From positions 186,001-250,000 of the forward strand of contig JBDOQK010000044.1 in NCBI GenBank assembly GCA_040437565.1: a stretch of 64,000 nt of DNA, given 5' to 3'. The notes below the pieces were generated by a model. That model saw only the letters and a list, made by a program, of their open reading frames with translations, had not been told where the DNA came from and made no database searches. Position 1 is the stretch's first letter, and the number at the start of each line of letters is the position of its first letter. This DNA comes from Albugo candida. Its lineage: Eukaryota; Oomycota; Peronosporomycetes; Albuginales. Positions 12,693 to 23,450 of the stretch are shown here, in pieces. The translations under genes and the position numbers were made by a program.

Positions 12693-13484
12693 ATTTTACA
12701 TATGATCTCTAAAGAATACTGTATCTGTAATAAAATAGCAACGGGGATCGACTGTTTATACAGGTGCTAAGTGATTATATACGTTGTTGATTAGCTTGAC
12801 GTTGAGCGATTTGATTGGCTATAATGTGAGATTTGGTGTCCTCTGATTGGCTATCCTATTTTGGGGGCTCATTTTGGGCCGGCCAAAATCATGCTGCTCG
12901 AGGCAAACCCCTGTAAATCTCTCGGATCTAGAAATTCCATATCTTCGCCAAAAATAAACCAAACATAAATCTGCTCTGTAATCTTATAGCTTTCTATCTC
13001 TACTTCCCTGTGACAGAGCTAGATTTTGATCAAGCTAAATACTACTGGCTGTCATACAATTCGAACGACCCCTAAAATAGTTGATGGTTATAGATGTCCT
13101 GTACTATACATACAAAGTGGGAATATAAAACATATATACAAAGGCAGTATACTATACGTACGGATATACACATGCGTAGGATTATAACGAGGAAACCCAG
13201 TCTTGGATTAAGAACTTCTGATCAATAATGCACTATGTAGTAAGGATAATGAAGTATACAATTGCGCGTCCCTTATTGCACAAGTCCTGCGATTATGGCC
13301 AAACTGGTAGCACATTCCACATCTCGTTCGCTTGCACGTCACGTAACGTTCAATCCCAATCAATCAGACGATGATAGGAAGGCTCCGAATTTCCTTCAAC
13401 ACGCTACTTACCGAATCCACGTTTTATGATGTCAAAGTGTTGTATTTTGGACATGATGAGTATCCTGTTGACCAATTTTCACGC
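12693..13484. other. Element flank and intergenic, no gene
   Basis: About 800 bp with no coding frame of note. The first 270 bp are probably the 3' end of the DDE element and contain repeated CCAAT-type words on the minus strand. The rest is unremarkable AT-rich DNA. Confidence 0.45.
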
Positions 13485-14443
13485 TCAACCTCCTGAAGCT
13501 ACAACAGCACATTGCTTTCCGGACTTGTGATATTCGCTTTCGCCTTCTCGTAATCTTTCGTTGTTCGTGAACGGGCGAATATCCACGCCAAATTCTTCAA
13601 CAACTTTTACTTGTATTTCTTTTTGAAATTTTCCATCGAATGCCGGAAGCAGAAAAATTGTGGGGCGTCGGGTGCCCATGTACGCATAGCTTTCATAGAT
13701 CCCTTGTCCCTATCCGATATCACGAATGCTGGAGATGGCTTGAGGTGAGAGAGTAGAACTTCAAAAACCAGCTCCAGTTATCTTCATTCGCTACCGACAC
13801 AAGCCCAACTCCGATAATTTGGATCTCGTTGTTTCCATTTCGAAAGAACGTAACAAGGAGGATCCCACCGATTGATGTCTTTACAAATGTGCCGNNNNNN
13901 NNNNNNNNNNNNNNNNNNNNNNNNNNNNNNNNNNNNNNNNNNNNNNNNNNNNNNNNNNNNNNNNNNNNNNNNNNNNNNNNNNNNNNNNNNNNNNCTTTCA
14001 AAGACCGGATTGCCGTGGTCTCGCATTAAGGAGGTCAAAATTTTCCCATTTGGAGTACGGGTCAAGGACTGGCCCGTCTCCAGGACCATCGGGAAGGTTG
14101 CTTTCCGGATTTGGAAAGGTCTTGCTGCTTCCAATTTCGCAGACAGAACAGACCAATCCGGGTGCTCCCCATCAGCATATAGCTGCAGTATAGCCTCGAT
14201 ATCCGAGGCTTTTGGCTTTGAAAGCTCCACGCGAAATTTCGCCAGAGCTCTAGCTTGGTCCTTACGCAAGGACTCCTGCGACTTGATTATTTCTGCCAAA
14301 GTGGGACCTTTGGTGTCGTCCACACTTGCAGTTGCAGTTGCAGTTGCCTTTGGGTCACTCTGTGACGAGGTAACGACAGTACCGCTTGTACCACCGGTAG
14401 CACAGCCGACACCGGTAGTACCGGCATTACCCTGTACCGTCAC
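13485..14443 (-). mobile_element. Mutator-like (MULE) transposase fragments
   Basis: Minus-strand frames at 13,720-13,894 and 13,485-13,720 encode the catalytic region of a MULE transposase: a 'GTFVKTSIGGILLVTFFR' block, 'GVGLVSVANEDNWSWFL' and, after a frame change, a region like 'ISDRDKG...FCFRH.MENF'. These are landmarks of the MULE DDE domain. A 100-N gap (13,895-13,994) separates this from a 150-residue frame at 13,995-14,443 starting 'MTVQGNAGTTGVGC', with a TTGCAG repeat coding for alternating Thr/Ala. I cannot place that part and it may belong to the same element or another. The transposase is split over frames and inactive. Confidence 0.6.
13895..13994. other. Assembly gap (100 N)
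   Basis: Exactly 100 N inside the MULE-like region. No duplicated flank is visible. Confidence 0.95.
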
Positions 14444-14454
14444 ACTGGGGTGGG

Positions 14455-14700
14455 GGTACTTTCCACGTCATCACATAAGGGTGATGACTCATCAACAATC
14501 ATGCAATCACTCAAAACAGGGGAATCATGAGGGTTGCCACGTCACTACAAGTAGACGCTAGCACCCTTAGTTGTGTCGATATGTCGACTTGGACCATTGT
14601 TTTCGAGAGGAAAGAGTTGAAAAAGGTAGTTTTTCGAGTTGTTTTGTAGAAAATTGGCGGGTAACGTAGTAGCCGGCAAATTGAGAAGTCTGCTATGTTT
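14455..14700 (+). repeat. Dispersed repeat R1, copy at 14.5 kb
   Basis: This stretch matches 41,380-41,616 in reverse complement at roughly 90% by eye. Shared landmarks are 'ccacgtcatc', 'gatgactcatcaacaatcat', 'gccacgtcactacaagt', 'gtcgatatgtcgacttggac' and 'gtagccggcaaattgagaag'. The repeat could be translated ('MSTWTIVFERKELKKVV'), so it may be part of an element's coding region. The parent family is unknown. Confidence 0.8.
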
Positions 14701-15201
14701 CCTCAGCGGTATGAGAGTACGGCGATAATTACAGCGCTTTTTTCATTATGAAACCTTAGCTTTCAATGCGCTCACCAACTTCCTCCATCCACATCAACGG
14801 ACATGGAGAAACATGCGTGGTCGCACGGGTGATCCAAATAAAGATTCTGTGGATGCATAGATAACTCGCACACTTAGGTAGCACACAACAGACATAAACA
14901 CATCGCTAAGCAGGGATCTGTGCCAAGTGATTATTAGTAAAGCTTTAACTGCACCAGGTATCTATCTTACTGAAGCTATTCCTTACTCAAGTGATCTTCT
15001 GGCTTTGTATATGACGATAAACATTCAATGTGAACGAAAGCTCGCCGTTATGGAAATCGACTAACGTTGAAGTTTTTGCATGTAGAGTCTGGAGGCGATT
15101 TCATTTCTTAGGATGATGCGTGCCGTCTTTTCTACCTATCAAGGAGCATAATCATGCAAGTACTTAGGTTTAGAACGATTGGCGAATACATTAATTCTTC
15201 T
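14701..15201. other. Intergenic, nothing recognised
   Basis: About 500 bp without a usable reading frame or repeat match that I could see. Confidence 0.4.
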
Positions 15202-15760
15202 CTAATATACTCCAGTCTTTTGCCTATGAGAACTACCAGCTGTCCGAGGGCTGACTCTGCGTCGAGCTTGTCTGTTCAAGGGATGGATGGTCGAGTCATC
15301 TTTCTGCCTGTCGTCACCAGAGTGTTTTGATTTTTTAGAGGGTATTCCCTTGGGTTGGATTCCATGACCACGTAGTCCGTCTCTGGACTCTTCCTTAAAC
15401 AACCTCACGAGAATGCTAAATCGTGTTCTTTGCTGAAATTCTGACGCCAGATAACTTATCTGCTGTGCTTGCTGATGTGCCAACTCATGGGCCACCATCA
15501 ATCCTAGCTGCTGAGCTTCCATTCTAATTCAGCATTGATTGATTCTGGAATTGCTCTTGCAATAGCTTAACAGCCACTAACAACTCCTCCTAGGATAATT
15601 TAGAGGCATCTCCCTCTTGTGAGCGCTCTTCCTTTTCTCGAATGAATCGAACCAAACCTGAACGGATCGGCTCTACGGTTCGTTGGATAGTCTCGGTCAC
15701 TCTGACCTTTCGCTCTCCTATAGGAGACCTCGCTAATTCACTCATACTAAATTCAAGTCT
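15202..15760 (-). mobile_element. Gag-like retrotransposon fossil
   Basis: The minus strand encodes a hydrophilic, glutamine- and arginine-rich polypeptide. One part starts 'MEAQQLGLMVAHELAHQQAQ' and ends in basic, Ser/Pro-rich sequence; another, at the 5' side, starts 'MSELARSPIGERKVRVTET'. This composition is like the gag region of an LTR retrotransposon, but no zinc knuckle or enzyme domain is attached, so the family is uncertain. It looks old and broken. Confidence 0.35.
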
Positions 15761-16476
15761 AAACGACTATAAAAGTAAAGAATTCTTTGTAGTGACTTCC
15801 GTGGTCGAAAATCAGTTCTCTTTCCCCTTAAGGCTCTCGAATCTAAAAAAAGTCCTAAATCACGAAAGTTTCTACATCCCTCGATCTTCTAGATCTCCAT
15901 CACTGAAATCTAGAAGAAGTATAGACAGGACGCTGTCCCTCTATTAACCCAGGTTGCTATTCCGACGCATCTGTGCTGGTGAGAGTCGAGTTCATGAGAA
16001 GCTCGAGGGCTTGAGATGGGATACATCGAGCGGCTAGTTCACTCAGTACACATGTTTAGTAGGAATGCCACGAATATCCAACATGACCAAATCTCCAATT
16101 TTAAATCAACAACTGTACTTTTCTTGTCGTAGAAGTGTTTCTTGACGATCCCGACCTTGAAGTAAATGTTTTGTGCTTAGATCAATGATTTAATGACGAC
16201 GGCCTTGAAAGGGTTATGCGTACACAGAGATTTTATGTTGAACCTGGTTTGTGATGCTAAGATTACTTGGCATACTCAGCGGCGAAAGATGACATACCAG
16301 TTGATGCACTGAAGAGAGTGGCGGAGTTATATGCAGATAAATTCCCCTCAACTTAGCAAGAGAAGACTGTTGCGGAAAAAAAATCCTGACTATATGTAGA
16401 GGCACTACATTGCAAGAATTCTTTAAGAACATTCAAGAAAGTTTTAGATGATGACTCAGAAAGATTATAAATTTGA
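15761..16476. other. Intergenic, nothing firm
   Basis: About 700 bp with short frames only (101 codons at 15,642-15,947, plus, basic and Ser-rich, unassigned). Confidence 0.4.
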
Positions 16477-16490
16477 GTCATGCTACTGAG

Positions 16491-17163
16491 TTACATTGGT
16501 AACATTACTTCAGGAATAATTGTAATAAGGCTTCCAAGTTGTACCTTGTGTTGCATACTCATCCGGGAAAAACCTTTCTGGAGAGTACCCACCCAATAGA
16601 TGCTTTGCGATAACTGCTGTACGCAGAATCTTCTGAAATTGAGGTGTGGGATCAGTATCGCCGATAAAATTGCGATATCTCTCATGTCATTTACGGTCCA
16701 CTTCGCTAATTCGGTTGTATCCTCTGTTGGTGTAGCTAGAAGAGCGAAAGCAGTGAAGCAGCACTGAATGCAACGAAAGTGAAGTTCAAGCAGCAAGCAA
16801 ATCCAAAGATGAACGGCGGAATGTTTTTCAACGGACGATATTTGCAACTTAATAAGCGTGGACACCAACAGGACGACTGAAGACAAAAGGCCAAGAGCAA
16901 TCAAGAATGCAAAGCCCGATAACACGGTGTGCATGCATTTATGGCAGTCCAAGGTCAAAAATAGATATATTGGCTTCTCGACAGTGGCGTGAGCAGTCAT
17001 ATAGATTATGTGAAGGGTAATTTTAAAACTTTCAAGCTTCTTTACAACCCAATCAAATTCTCGATTGCGCATGGCAGTAAAGGCGGAGCAATTGTTGTTG
17101 GCACAGTACCCATAATGCTCATAGACGGTGAAAGAGTCATCAACAATGATGTTTTGTTGTCCT
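16491..17163 (-). CDS. Unknown multi-pass membrane protein, possibly partial
   Basis: A minus-strand frame runs from about 17,163 (just after an acceptor-like 'ttttaattag') to a stop at 16,491, about 223 codons. The annotated Met at 17,072 may be internal, because the frame stays open upstream ('VDDSFTVYEHYGYCANNNC'). It has a cysteine-bearing N-terminal part, a strong hydrophobic segment ('VLSGFAFLIALGLLSSVVLL'), a second near 'HLWICLLLELHF' and a weaker third. The C-terminal nucleotides are related to the frame at 20,265-20,474, so these are two members of one family. I do not recognise the family. It may be a real small gene or a damaged one next to a copia fossil. Confidence 0.4.
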
Positions 17164-17235
17164 AATTAAAACCAACGTCTATTACCGATTCGAGAACTAT
17201 TTTCAAAAGGTTTGAAGGTTTCGTTTTGGACTTAA

Positions 17236-20115
17236 TTGATGCGAGATCCCAAGCTCAAGAGTTCTATCATTAGAGTGGCCATTACAGGAAAAATGTGTTT
17301 ACTTGAGGGAGTATCCGGGCCGTCGAAAGATCAAGCAATGATGGCAACTATGGTACATTATAATCAGTCTCAAAGAATCAAAGTATGGCATGCTCAGCTA
17401 AAACATTTTGCCAGAAACTAAATTTATGAATTGGACAAGTGTGGTACTGTTTTATAGGTGGAAAAAAGTCCCTTGCCTCGATAGTAATGATGAGGATCTA
17501 TGCATTGGATGCTTTAAAGATCGGCTAACACTGAATGTATTTTTGAAGATCATCGCAAAGGGGCCAAAGACGAATGAAGTACTACAGCTTGCCTGCAGTG
17601 ACGCCATGGACCGATGCCACCTCTTCTTCTGGCCGTTCAAAAGATCCCGTGACATTTGTCGATGAATATTTCAGGATTTGGGAACGTGTAAATCTAAAGT
17701 AAGTCGCAAGTGGTGGACTATTTCGTCGAACACAAGTCAACGATATCAACAGGCAAGTTTTGCGTGAATCTACGGAGAGTGATCATACACCAGACTACAG
17801 CTCCATATACCCGCAACAATATGGGTTGTCTGAACGGATGAACAGAACATTTATAGAGAGAGCAAGGACCATGTTAGAGCAATACTGCTGGTTACGTTAC
17901 GAGTTGATGAAAAAATAGTACGAACAGCGATGACACCAATGGAAGTATATTGTGGCATCAAGCCAGATATTTGTGATTTTCGTGTATTGAGTTATAATGA
18001 ATATCCCTATACTGATAAATTGAAGAGTAACTTTCAGCAAGAAGATCATGCTCGCTTATTTTTCAGATACGCGATCCATTCAAAAAGTTTAGCGCGGATA
18101 AAGCAGAATTGGCGAAAGTCGAGATTTCAAGAAAAGTACAACCATCGAAATAGATTCAAGTTACATACGCTCAGTGTCTGATACTAATATCAAAGCCTAT
18201 GCAAATACTCATGACATAGAGAGTGAGAATGTTTTGGATGATGTAAGTCAAAGTCAAAGTCAAACTCCAACAAATCGAGTTCGCAATAATGGATGTCGAT
18301 GAAGATGAGGGAAACCCAGCAAGAGAAAATAATCACTCAGTGACCAAGTATGATGACAGCCGGGTGAGTGCTGTCGAATATTGTGATAACGAGAATCTGC
18401 ATTAGGGTGATGAAGATCTACCAATATCAAAAGATGCTCGCAGTATTTTGCCGAGGTATAGGGAATTGACTCAAATAGCGAGCTTTATCTATTCTGCCCA
18501 GCGTAGAGTCTACTTCCTGATGAACGCACCTTTACCAACTTCTTTACCTTTCGTTGAAATAGTACCGCATGTAAGGGTTGAAAATGAAACATTTGATAAA
18601 GACCGTCGAGGATCGAAACGACTTCGAATTAATCCAGAACTGCATGTATTGAAAATGAAAACGCAGAGACATATTCGAAGCTATCATAAGCCACAACAAT
18701 ATCGAGAGGAAGCTCTTCAGATTCAACTAATCGAAAGGAACATGGGGATTGAGGAATGCACCCTCACATAAAAGACTTATCGGTTGCCGATGGATCTTTA
18801 CAATCAGTTGTATATGCGTGAATACATTCAGCTGTACACAGCTCGTCTTGCTGCACAAGGTTTTCGTCAGATTCCAGATATCAATTACAAGGAAACTTAT
18901 TCACCTTTTGTCAGTATGATCTCGATTATATTTTTTTAGCGTTATGCTGCCAGCTCGGGAAAGAAGTAAATCAGTATGATGTCGACACAGATTTTCTGAA
19001 TTGACACCTCGACGAAGAAATTTACATTTGAACTCCTTAAGGTTACAAAACAGAGTTTTGATAGGTTTTCAAATTGCAACAAAGTTTTATGGTGTGAAGC
19101 AGGCGTCCGCCGTATGGTACATAACTATTTCTGCAGTTTTGGGGATCAGCCTAAGTTTAAATAATGTCTTTTAGATGCTTTCAAATTTTTTCGAAAACAT
19201 CAAGCAGGAAATGTGTTGATTGCACTGTATGTGGATGATATGCTGATTGCAAGTAAGACGATACTGACGATTCAGCATCATCTTTCAAAATTGTTCAAAG
19301 TCAATGACTCAGGTGAAGCACGATGTATTCTGGGAATGGGAACTAGCTTACATACCAAGCAACAAAACTTCAATCTTATCCCAGCAGGCTTGTACAATGA
19401 AAATGATTGACACATTCAATCAAAAAGCATCATCTCCTGTATACAATCTGAGCGTTCCTGGAAAAAGATTGACCAAATGCAATGAAATATACCAAGATAT
19501 GAAAAAGCGATCTCATTGTTCAATGAGTAGATCATTGCTATATGTGGCGATATATACTAGAAAAGATGCAGCACTCGCTATTTGTCAACTCAGTCAGTCA
19601 TTGGAGAATCAAAGGTCAGAACATTGGGATGCAAGGACTCGGGTCTGACATTAGTTGAAGACGACTTCAGAATTCGTACTTATTTGTAAAAACAAATAGT
19701 CGGCTCTAGAAATAGTTTTTGTAAACACTATGCCAGTCTTTTTCAAATGTAGACTACAAAGAGACGTCTCAACAGCTGAAGCAGAGTACATGGAGTATCA
19801 ATGCGTCTTCAAGAAGTACTTTGAGTAAAATCACTGTTAACGTAAATGGGCCATACAATACAGACTGTAAATTATATATACGTTGATAATCAAAGTGCAG
19901 GAGCTATGGCACAAAACGATGGATATTATAGTCGTGCAAAATACGTCGACATTAGGCACCCTAATATGGGAACATATGAAGGCTGGAGACGTAAAGCTAA
20001 TATACACTACAACCAATCACCAACTGGCAAATTATTTGACGAAGCCGATTGCGAGTATGCAATTTTAAATCTTATTCCGAAGTCCCGGTTGGAAATTTCA
20101 ACTTGAGGGGGAACA
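17236..20115 (+). mobile_element. Ty1/copia retrotransposon fossil
   Basis: Pieces of a copia polyprotein occur in order on the plus strand. They are a gag-pre-integrase 'KVWHAQLKH' near 17,385, integrase core with 'VTFVDEYFRIWE' near 17,650 and 'GLSERMNRTFIERARTMLEQ' near 17,825, then an acidic linker. Reverse transcriptase follows at about 18,770-19,450 with the diagnostic 'YVDDMLIASK' near 19,230, and RNase H with 'YVDNQSAGAMAQN' at 19,865-20,100. A purine-rich tract (gagggggaa) near 20,106 could be the polypurine tract. No convincing pair of long terminal repeats was found. It is clearly broken in many places and old. Confidence 0.85.
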
Positions 20116-20264
20116 TTTATAGAAGTTTAGATGATGACAAAAGTGATTATATTAGGGTCCTTAGTAGTTGTTGCTATTCTAACTCCTAGACTTATATTAG
20201 CTTCGCTCTTTTATTCATGAATGGTGATATATGGTGCACTGACTTAACGTTTTTTTTTTTGACC

Positions 20265-20474
20265 TCAAACATCTGCATCCGATCGGCGGAACAAATTTTC
20301 GATGATATGATTGTCTCGTGTCATGGCAACAATTACTAGTGTGAGTAACGTTGATAAAATTCCTTCAATAATAGTTGTAATGAGGCTTAGATTAGCTTTT
20401 TGTGAACTAAGGACCTTAACGTTAATATCACTTTTGTAATTTCTTCTTTCCGCACAAGACTTATCAAGGACCAT
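20265..20474 (-). pseudogene. Truncated membrane-protein piece related to 16,491-17,163
   Basis: A 69-codon minus-strand frame with one hydrophobic segment ('LITTIIEGILSTLLTLVIVA'). About 60 nucleotides here (20,320-20,385) align to the 3' end of the frame at 16,491-17,163, so both derive from one gene family. The 5' side is cut directly by the terminal inverted repeat of the MULE that begins at 20,483, so the gene has lost its front. Downstream it runs into the copia fossil. It is probably a gene remnant. Confidence 0.45.
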
Positions 20475-20482
20475 GACTTAAG

Positions 20483-20600
20483 GGAATTGCTATTTCCACC
20501 CATCTTTCTGCTATTTCTACCCACAAATGTAACTTTTTGACCAATCAGATTATGACGTTATTGCCACACCAATTTTTACTATCTAAACCCACCTTTTTAT
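20483..20600. repeat. MULE left terminal inverted repeat
   Basis: About 118 bp. It contains 'gctatttccacccatctttc', then 'gaccaatcagattatgacgt' and a second 'acccacc' word. It is the reverse complement of the right end at 22,842-23,003 with scattered mismatches. Confidence 0.88.
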
Positions 20601-20632
20601 TATATGATTGGGCAAGATTAGTTTATGCAAAT

Positions 20633-22839
20633 TCAGTTTTTCGTTTTACTTTGCTCACATGCATTTTGCCCACAAGATGAAAATAGTGTTGAGATCTTCG
20701 TGGGACATTTTCGGAGATCATGTTCCTCCCTGTTACATTTTTCACATCGCCGCTTAGGCTTCATTGCATAATCAAATGCTGACGGTTCGCGCTTTGTTGA
20801 GGAATTGAGAACCTTATTTTGGGCCTCAAGTGGACGTCCTTTCGCCTTCACGATAGATGGTTCAGCAAGGATTAAAAATTCCCACTTACCAATTCCGAAA
20901 ATCCTAGCATGAATGATTGACTGCTGGGCTGGCGAACAATTTAAATAGCGGCTTTCCAGTGCTTTCAAGTAGAGCTGAAAGGATGCGATGTTGTTCTGCA
21001 TGATGGAAACTTGGTTGGCCCCTTCCGCTATTGCACTGTAANNNNNNNNNNNNNNNNNNNNNNNNNNNNNNNNNNNNNNNNNNNNNNNNNNNNNNNNNNN
21101 NNNNNNNNNNNNNNNNNNNNNNNNNNNNNNNNNNNNNNNNNGGCGAACAATTTAAATAGCGGCTTTCCAGTGCTTTCAAGTAGAGCTGAAAGGATGCGAT
21201 GTTGTTCTGCATGATGGAAACTTGGTTGGCCCCTTCCGCTATTGCACTGTAATTAATGTCACCTAGGTGCCAAAGCTGGTGGATCAATGCTAGGGGTATG
21301 GGGCTGTTACAAATATCACGGATTTCATGCACACATGGTAATCCCATAGTACTCCGCAACGTACGACTACAGGCATTCTTCAAATCCTCTTCCGGTCTAT
21401 TGAATTGCTCTTCGATTTTTTTCAGAGCAAAAACGGAGACGCGTCCAACCAGCTGCTCATAACTTACACTACCAAGGAATACATGTGGGATTCGGATGCG
21501 CTCGCTGGCACTTTTTGCTTCAAGCTCCCGGGCTTGGTGCTAAATGGCTTGCTTCATTCTTGGCTGAACAAGATCCAGATTTCCAGTAGATTTTTGTAGG
21601 TACCGCTTTAAAGCTGAATGCGCTCCTTTAACCACCGACGTCGAAGTATTTCGAAAATGCATCGCCTTGTCTGTCCAGGCACGCACAAATTTTGCTTTAT
21701 GCGGAATCAGGTTTTCTCCAAATAGCTGACAACGTCCGATTTTCCAGCATACTTAATTTTAAATGTACTCTATCCTGCATCATAGTTTGCAATTGTCTTC
21801 AATCTACAAACATTTGTCCAACTTCCAAAAAATCCTCCCATTCCTCGTTTGTGCCAAATTCTTTCTTGCAATTCGCAGCTACATTTTTTTCGATGTGCCA
21901 CATGCATAGGAGATGTGAGTAGTCCGGAAGTATTTCTTCAATGAAACCAGCTAGTACGAAGTCGCGATCTGTCACCAGAACGTCTAGAGTTTGTACCAAC
22001 ATGTTTCACAACTGCTCAAGTGCCCATATATAATCTGCCTTCCCCTCCCCTGATAAAAATGCAAAGGCCAAGTAAAATGTTGAGTTCATTCCCGTTCGTC
22101 CAACAATGCTCAGCAGAGGCATCCTGAATCTGTTCGTTTTGTACGTACAATCCAAGAGAAGAATCCCACAATACCGGCGAGCTAAAAGGATGGATGTTGG
22201 ATGGGTCATGAACAAATGTGTGACGCGCCCATCACCGGTGGTTTTATCACTATACGTCCACGTGCTCGATGTGAGTTCATCCATCAAAGCCTGGATCGGG
22301 GACCTTCCTGCCAATTCCTTCAGACGACATTGAGCTTTGGCGGGGTAGAAGGTTTTCGCTGTAGCCAGAGATTCGGGAAATTCACGACGCAAAAGCGTTA
22401 GCCCCTGAAGTGCGGAGACTCCAGCTGATACGAGTTCCTGTACGCGGCCCTTTTCTTCTTCAGTCATTCTTCGGCATCATGGGTGCCCAGTCATACTCTC
22501 TGAAGGTTCATGATTGTGTTGGATGTTGCGCATTTTGACCTTCCAGCAACCATCTCCGTTTCTCTTTCCAAATGCCTCCCAATTACACCCCTGCAGTCTG
22601 GTTCCTGTTTTTCGTGTCTTTCCCTCAACGTTTCCAGCAGAGCGTCTCCTCAACTCCCCACCAAGATCACAAGCAAGCAAAACTCGCCTGTCTCCATCTG
22701 AACGCTTTATTGACACCCCATAGCCAGATTCACGACACACGTGGCGAACGTGTTCAATGAGCTTTTTATGTGTATTTTTTAAAAAATTAAATTTTTTTTT
22801 AGTGGCAAAAGATTGGTTGCAATTGATGGAATAGGACAT
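20633..22839 (-). pseudogene. MULE transposase gene (inactivated)
   Basis: The product has, in order, an N-terminal FAR1-type DNA-binding region with 'GCNWEAFGKRNGDGCWKVK' and 'HNHEPS', and an MULE DDE catalytic region ('LLLDCTYKTNRFRMPLLSIV', 'DVLVTDRDFVLAGFIEEI', 'LLCMWHIEKNV'). A C-terminal SWIM-like part ('RSTMGLPCVHEI') and a CCHC knuckle ('CEKCNREEHDLRKC') complete it. One frame stays open from 22,839 to 21,799 apart from two in-frame TGA codons, near 22,477 and 22,005. The C-terminal part (21,383-20,633) lies in another frame and also contains the 111-bp duplicated gap flank, which must be collapsed before reading. The copy looks recently inactivated. Confidence 0.85.
21042..21141. other. 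Artificial gap (100 N) with identical 111-bp flanks
   Basis: The 111 bp before the gap (20,931-21,041) are identical to the 111 bp after it (21,142-21,252). The two contigs overlap and the true sequence has one copy and no gap. Confidence 0.95.
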
Positions 22840-22841
22840 TG

Positions 22842-23003
22842 ATAAAGGTGGGTGGAAATAGTAAGAAGTTGGGTGGAAATAAAGCCCTAATCTGATTGGT
22901 CAGAAAGTCACATTGGTGTGGTAATAACGTCATAATCTGATTGGTCAAAAATATAAATTGGTGGGTGGAAATAGCAAAAAGATGGGTGGAAAGAGCAATT
23001 TTC
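22842..23003. repeat. MULE right terminal inverted repeat
   Basis: About 160 bp, longer than the left repeat because one unit (gtggaaat...ctgattggtcag) is present twice. It carries two copies of the CCAAT-type word 'gaccaatcagatta' in reverse complement and may act as the transposase promoter, because the transposase begins at its inner edge. Confidence 0.88.
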
Positions 23004-23214
23004 TAACTTTAAAGCTAACTTAGAATCTCGGTGGCTGATAAAAATCGATGGTATCCCATGATGTCGAGCGACACAATCAAAGAAGTGACAAGCTGTCATA
23101 TGAGCATCAGCATTGCGATTGCACGCCCACAACATTTTGACTGTTTGGACAATTTGTCGGCAACTGTCATGATATTATCAAATTCGTTTCAATTGGATAA
23201 TACCGTAATATTTT

Positions 23215-23300
23215 CAGATTGTCAAGGATTTCATTGCGCTGTTTATCTGGTTGTTTAGGTTTCTTCCTAATCCGACCATGACCCCTGACCGTGTGAAGAT
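23215..23300 (-). repeat. Dispersed repeat R1, partial copy
   Basis: The words 'aaggatttcatt', 'tttatctggtt', 'ttcctaatcc' and 'ctgaccgtg' occur in the same order at 41,315-41,380, with about 80% identity by eye. This copy is embedded in the gypsy fossil between RNase H and integrase. In translation both give 'RIRK....PDK', so the shared stretch may be coding. Confidence 0.65.
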
Positions 23301-23365
23301 CACTTAAGTATGACTCCAAAGCTAGGGAAGCAGATATTTTCCAAGCTTATCGTTTGGGTGGGCCC

Positions 23366-23450
23366 AAACCGCAGCCCGTATCGCCGGGATCAAACTAATG
23401 ACCTCCGTCAGGGGGTCCGTGTGCTCAGTAGACTGAAAGGGGGCGCACCT
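23366..23450 (-). repeat. tRNA-like stretch, possible SINE head
   Basis: On the minus strand there is a B-box-like word (agtttgatccc, 23,396-23,386, against GGTTCGANTCC) about 35 bp after an A-box-like 'cagtctactgagcac'. The spacing fits a tRNA promoter. The T stem does not pair well, so this is not a working tRNA. It could be the head of a tRNA-derived SINE or a chance match. Confidence 0.3.

Larger units (their letters stand above)
20483..23003 (-). mobile_element. Mutator-like element with long terminal inverted repeats
   Basis: The element is bounded by inverted repeats: left 20,483-20,600 and right 22,842-23,003. Both begin with a form of '(g)gaa(a)attgct(a/c)tttccacccatctt' and both contain 'gaccaatcagattatgacgt'. 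The right copy has an extra internal unit of about 45 bp. Between them a minus-strand transposase gene runs from 22,839 to about 20,640. The 2.5-kb length and architecture are typical of MULEs. The flanks differ: a membrane-protein remnant on the left, a gypsy integrase on the right. The 9 bp next to each end (tgacttaag, taactttaa) match at six positions, so a target duplication is doubtful. Confidence 0.88.

Noticed and set aside
16900-16960. A 'CHKC' word in the unknown membrane protein resembles the CHxC motif of white-rust effectors.
   Set aside because: It lies directly before a membrane segment in a multi-pass protein with no visible signal peptide; a four-residue match is weak.
16434-20155. 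A shared 'tttagatgatgac' at 16,437 and 20,126 looked like the two terminal repeats of the copia fossil.
   Set aside because: Only 13 bases match and the rest does not align; matches of that length are expected by chance in 64 kb.
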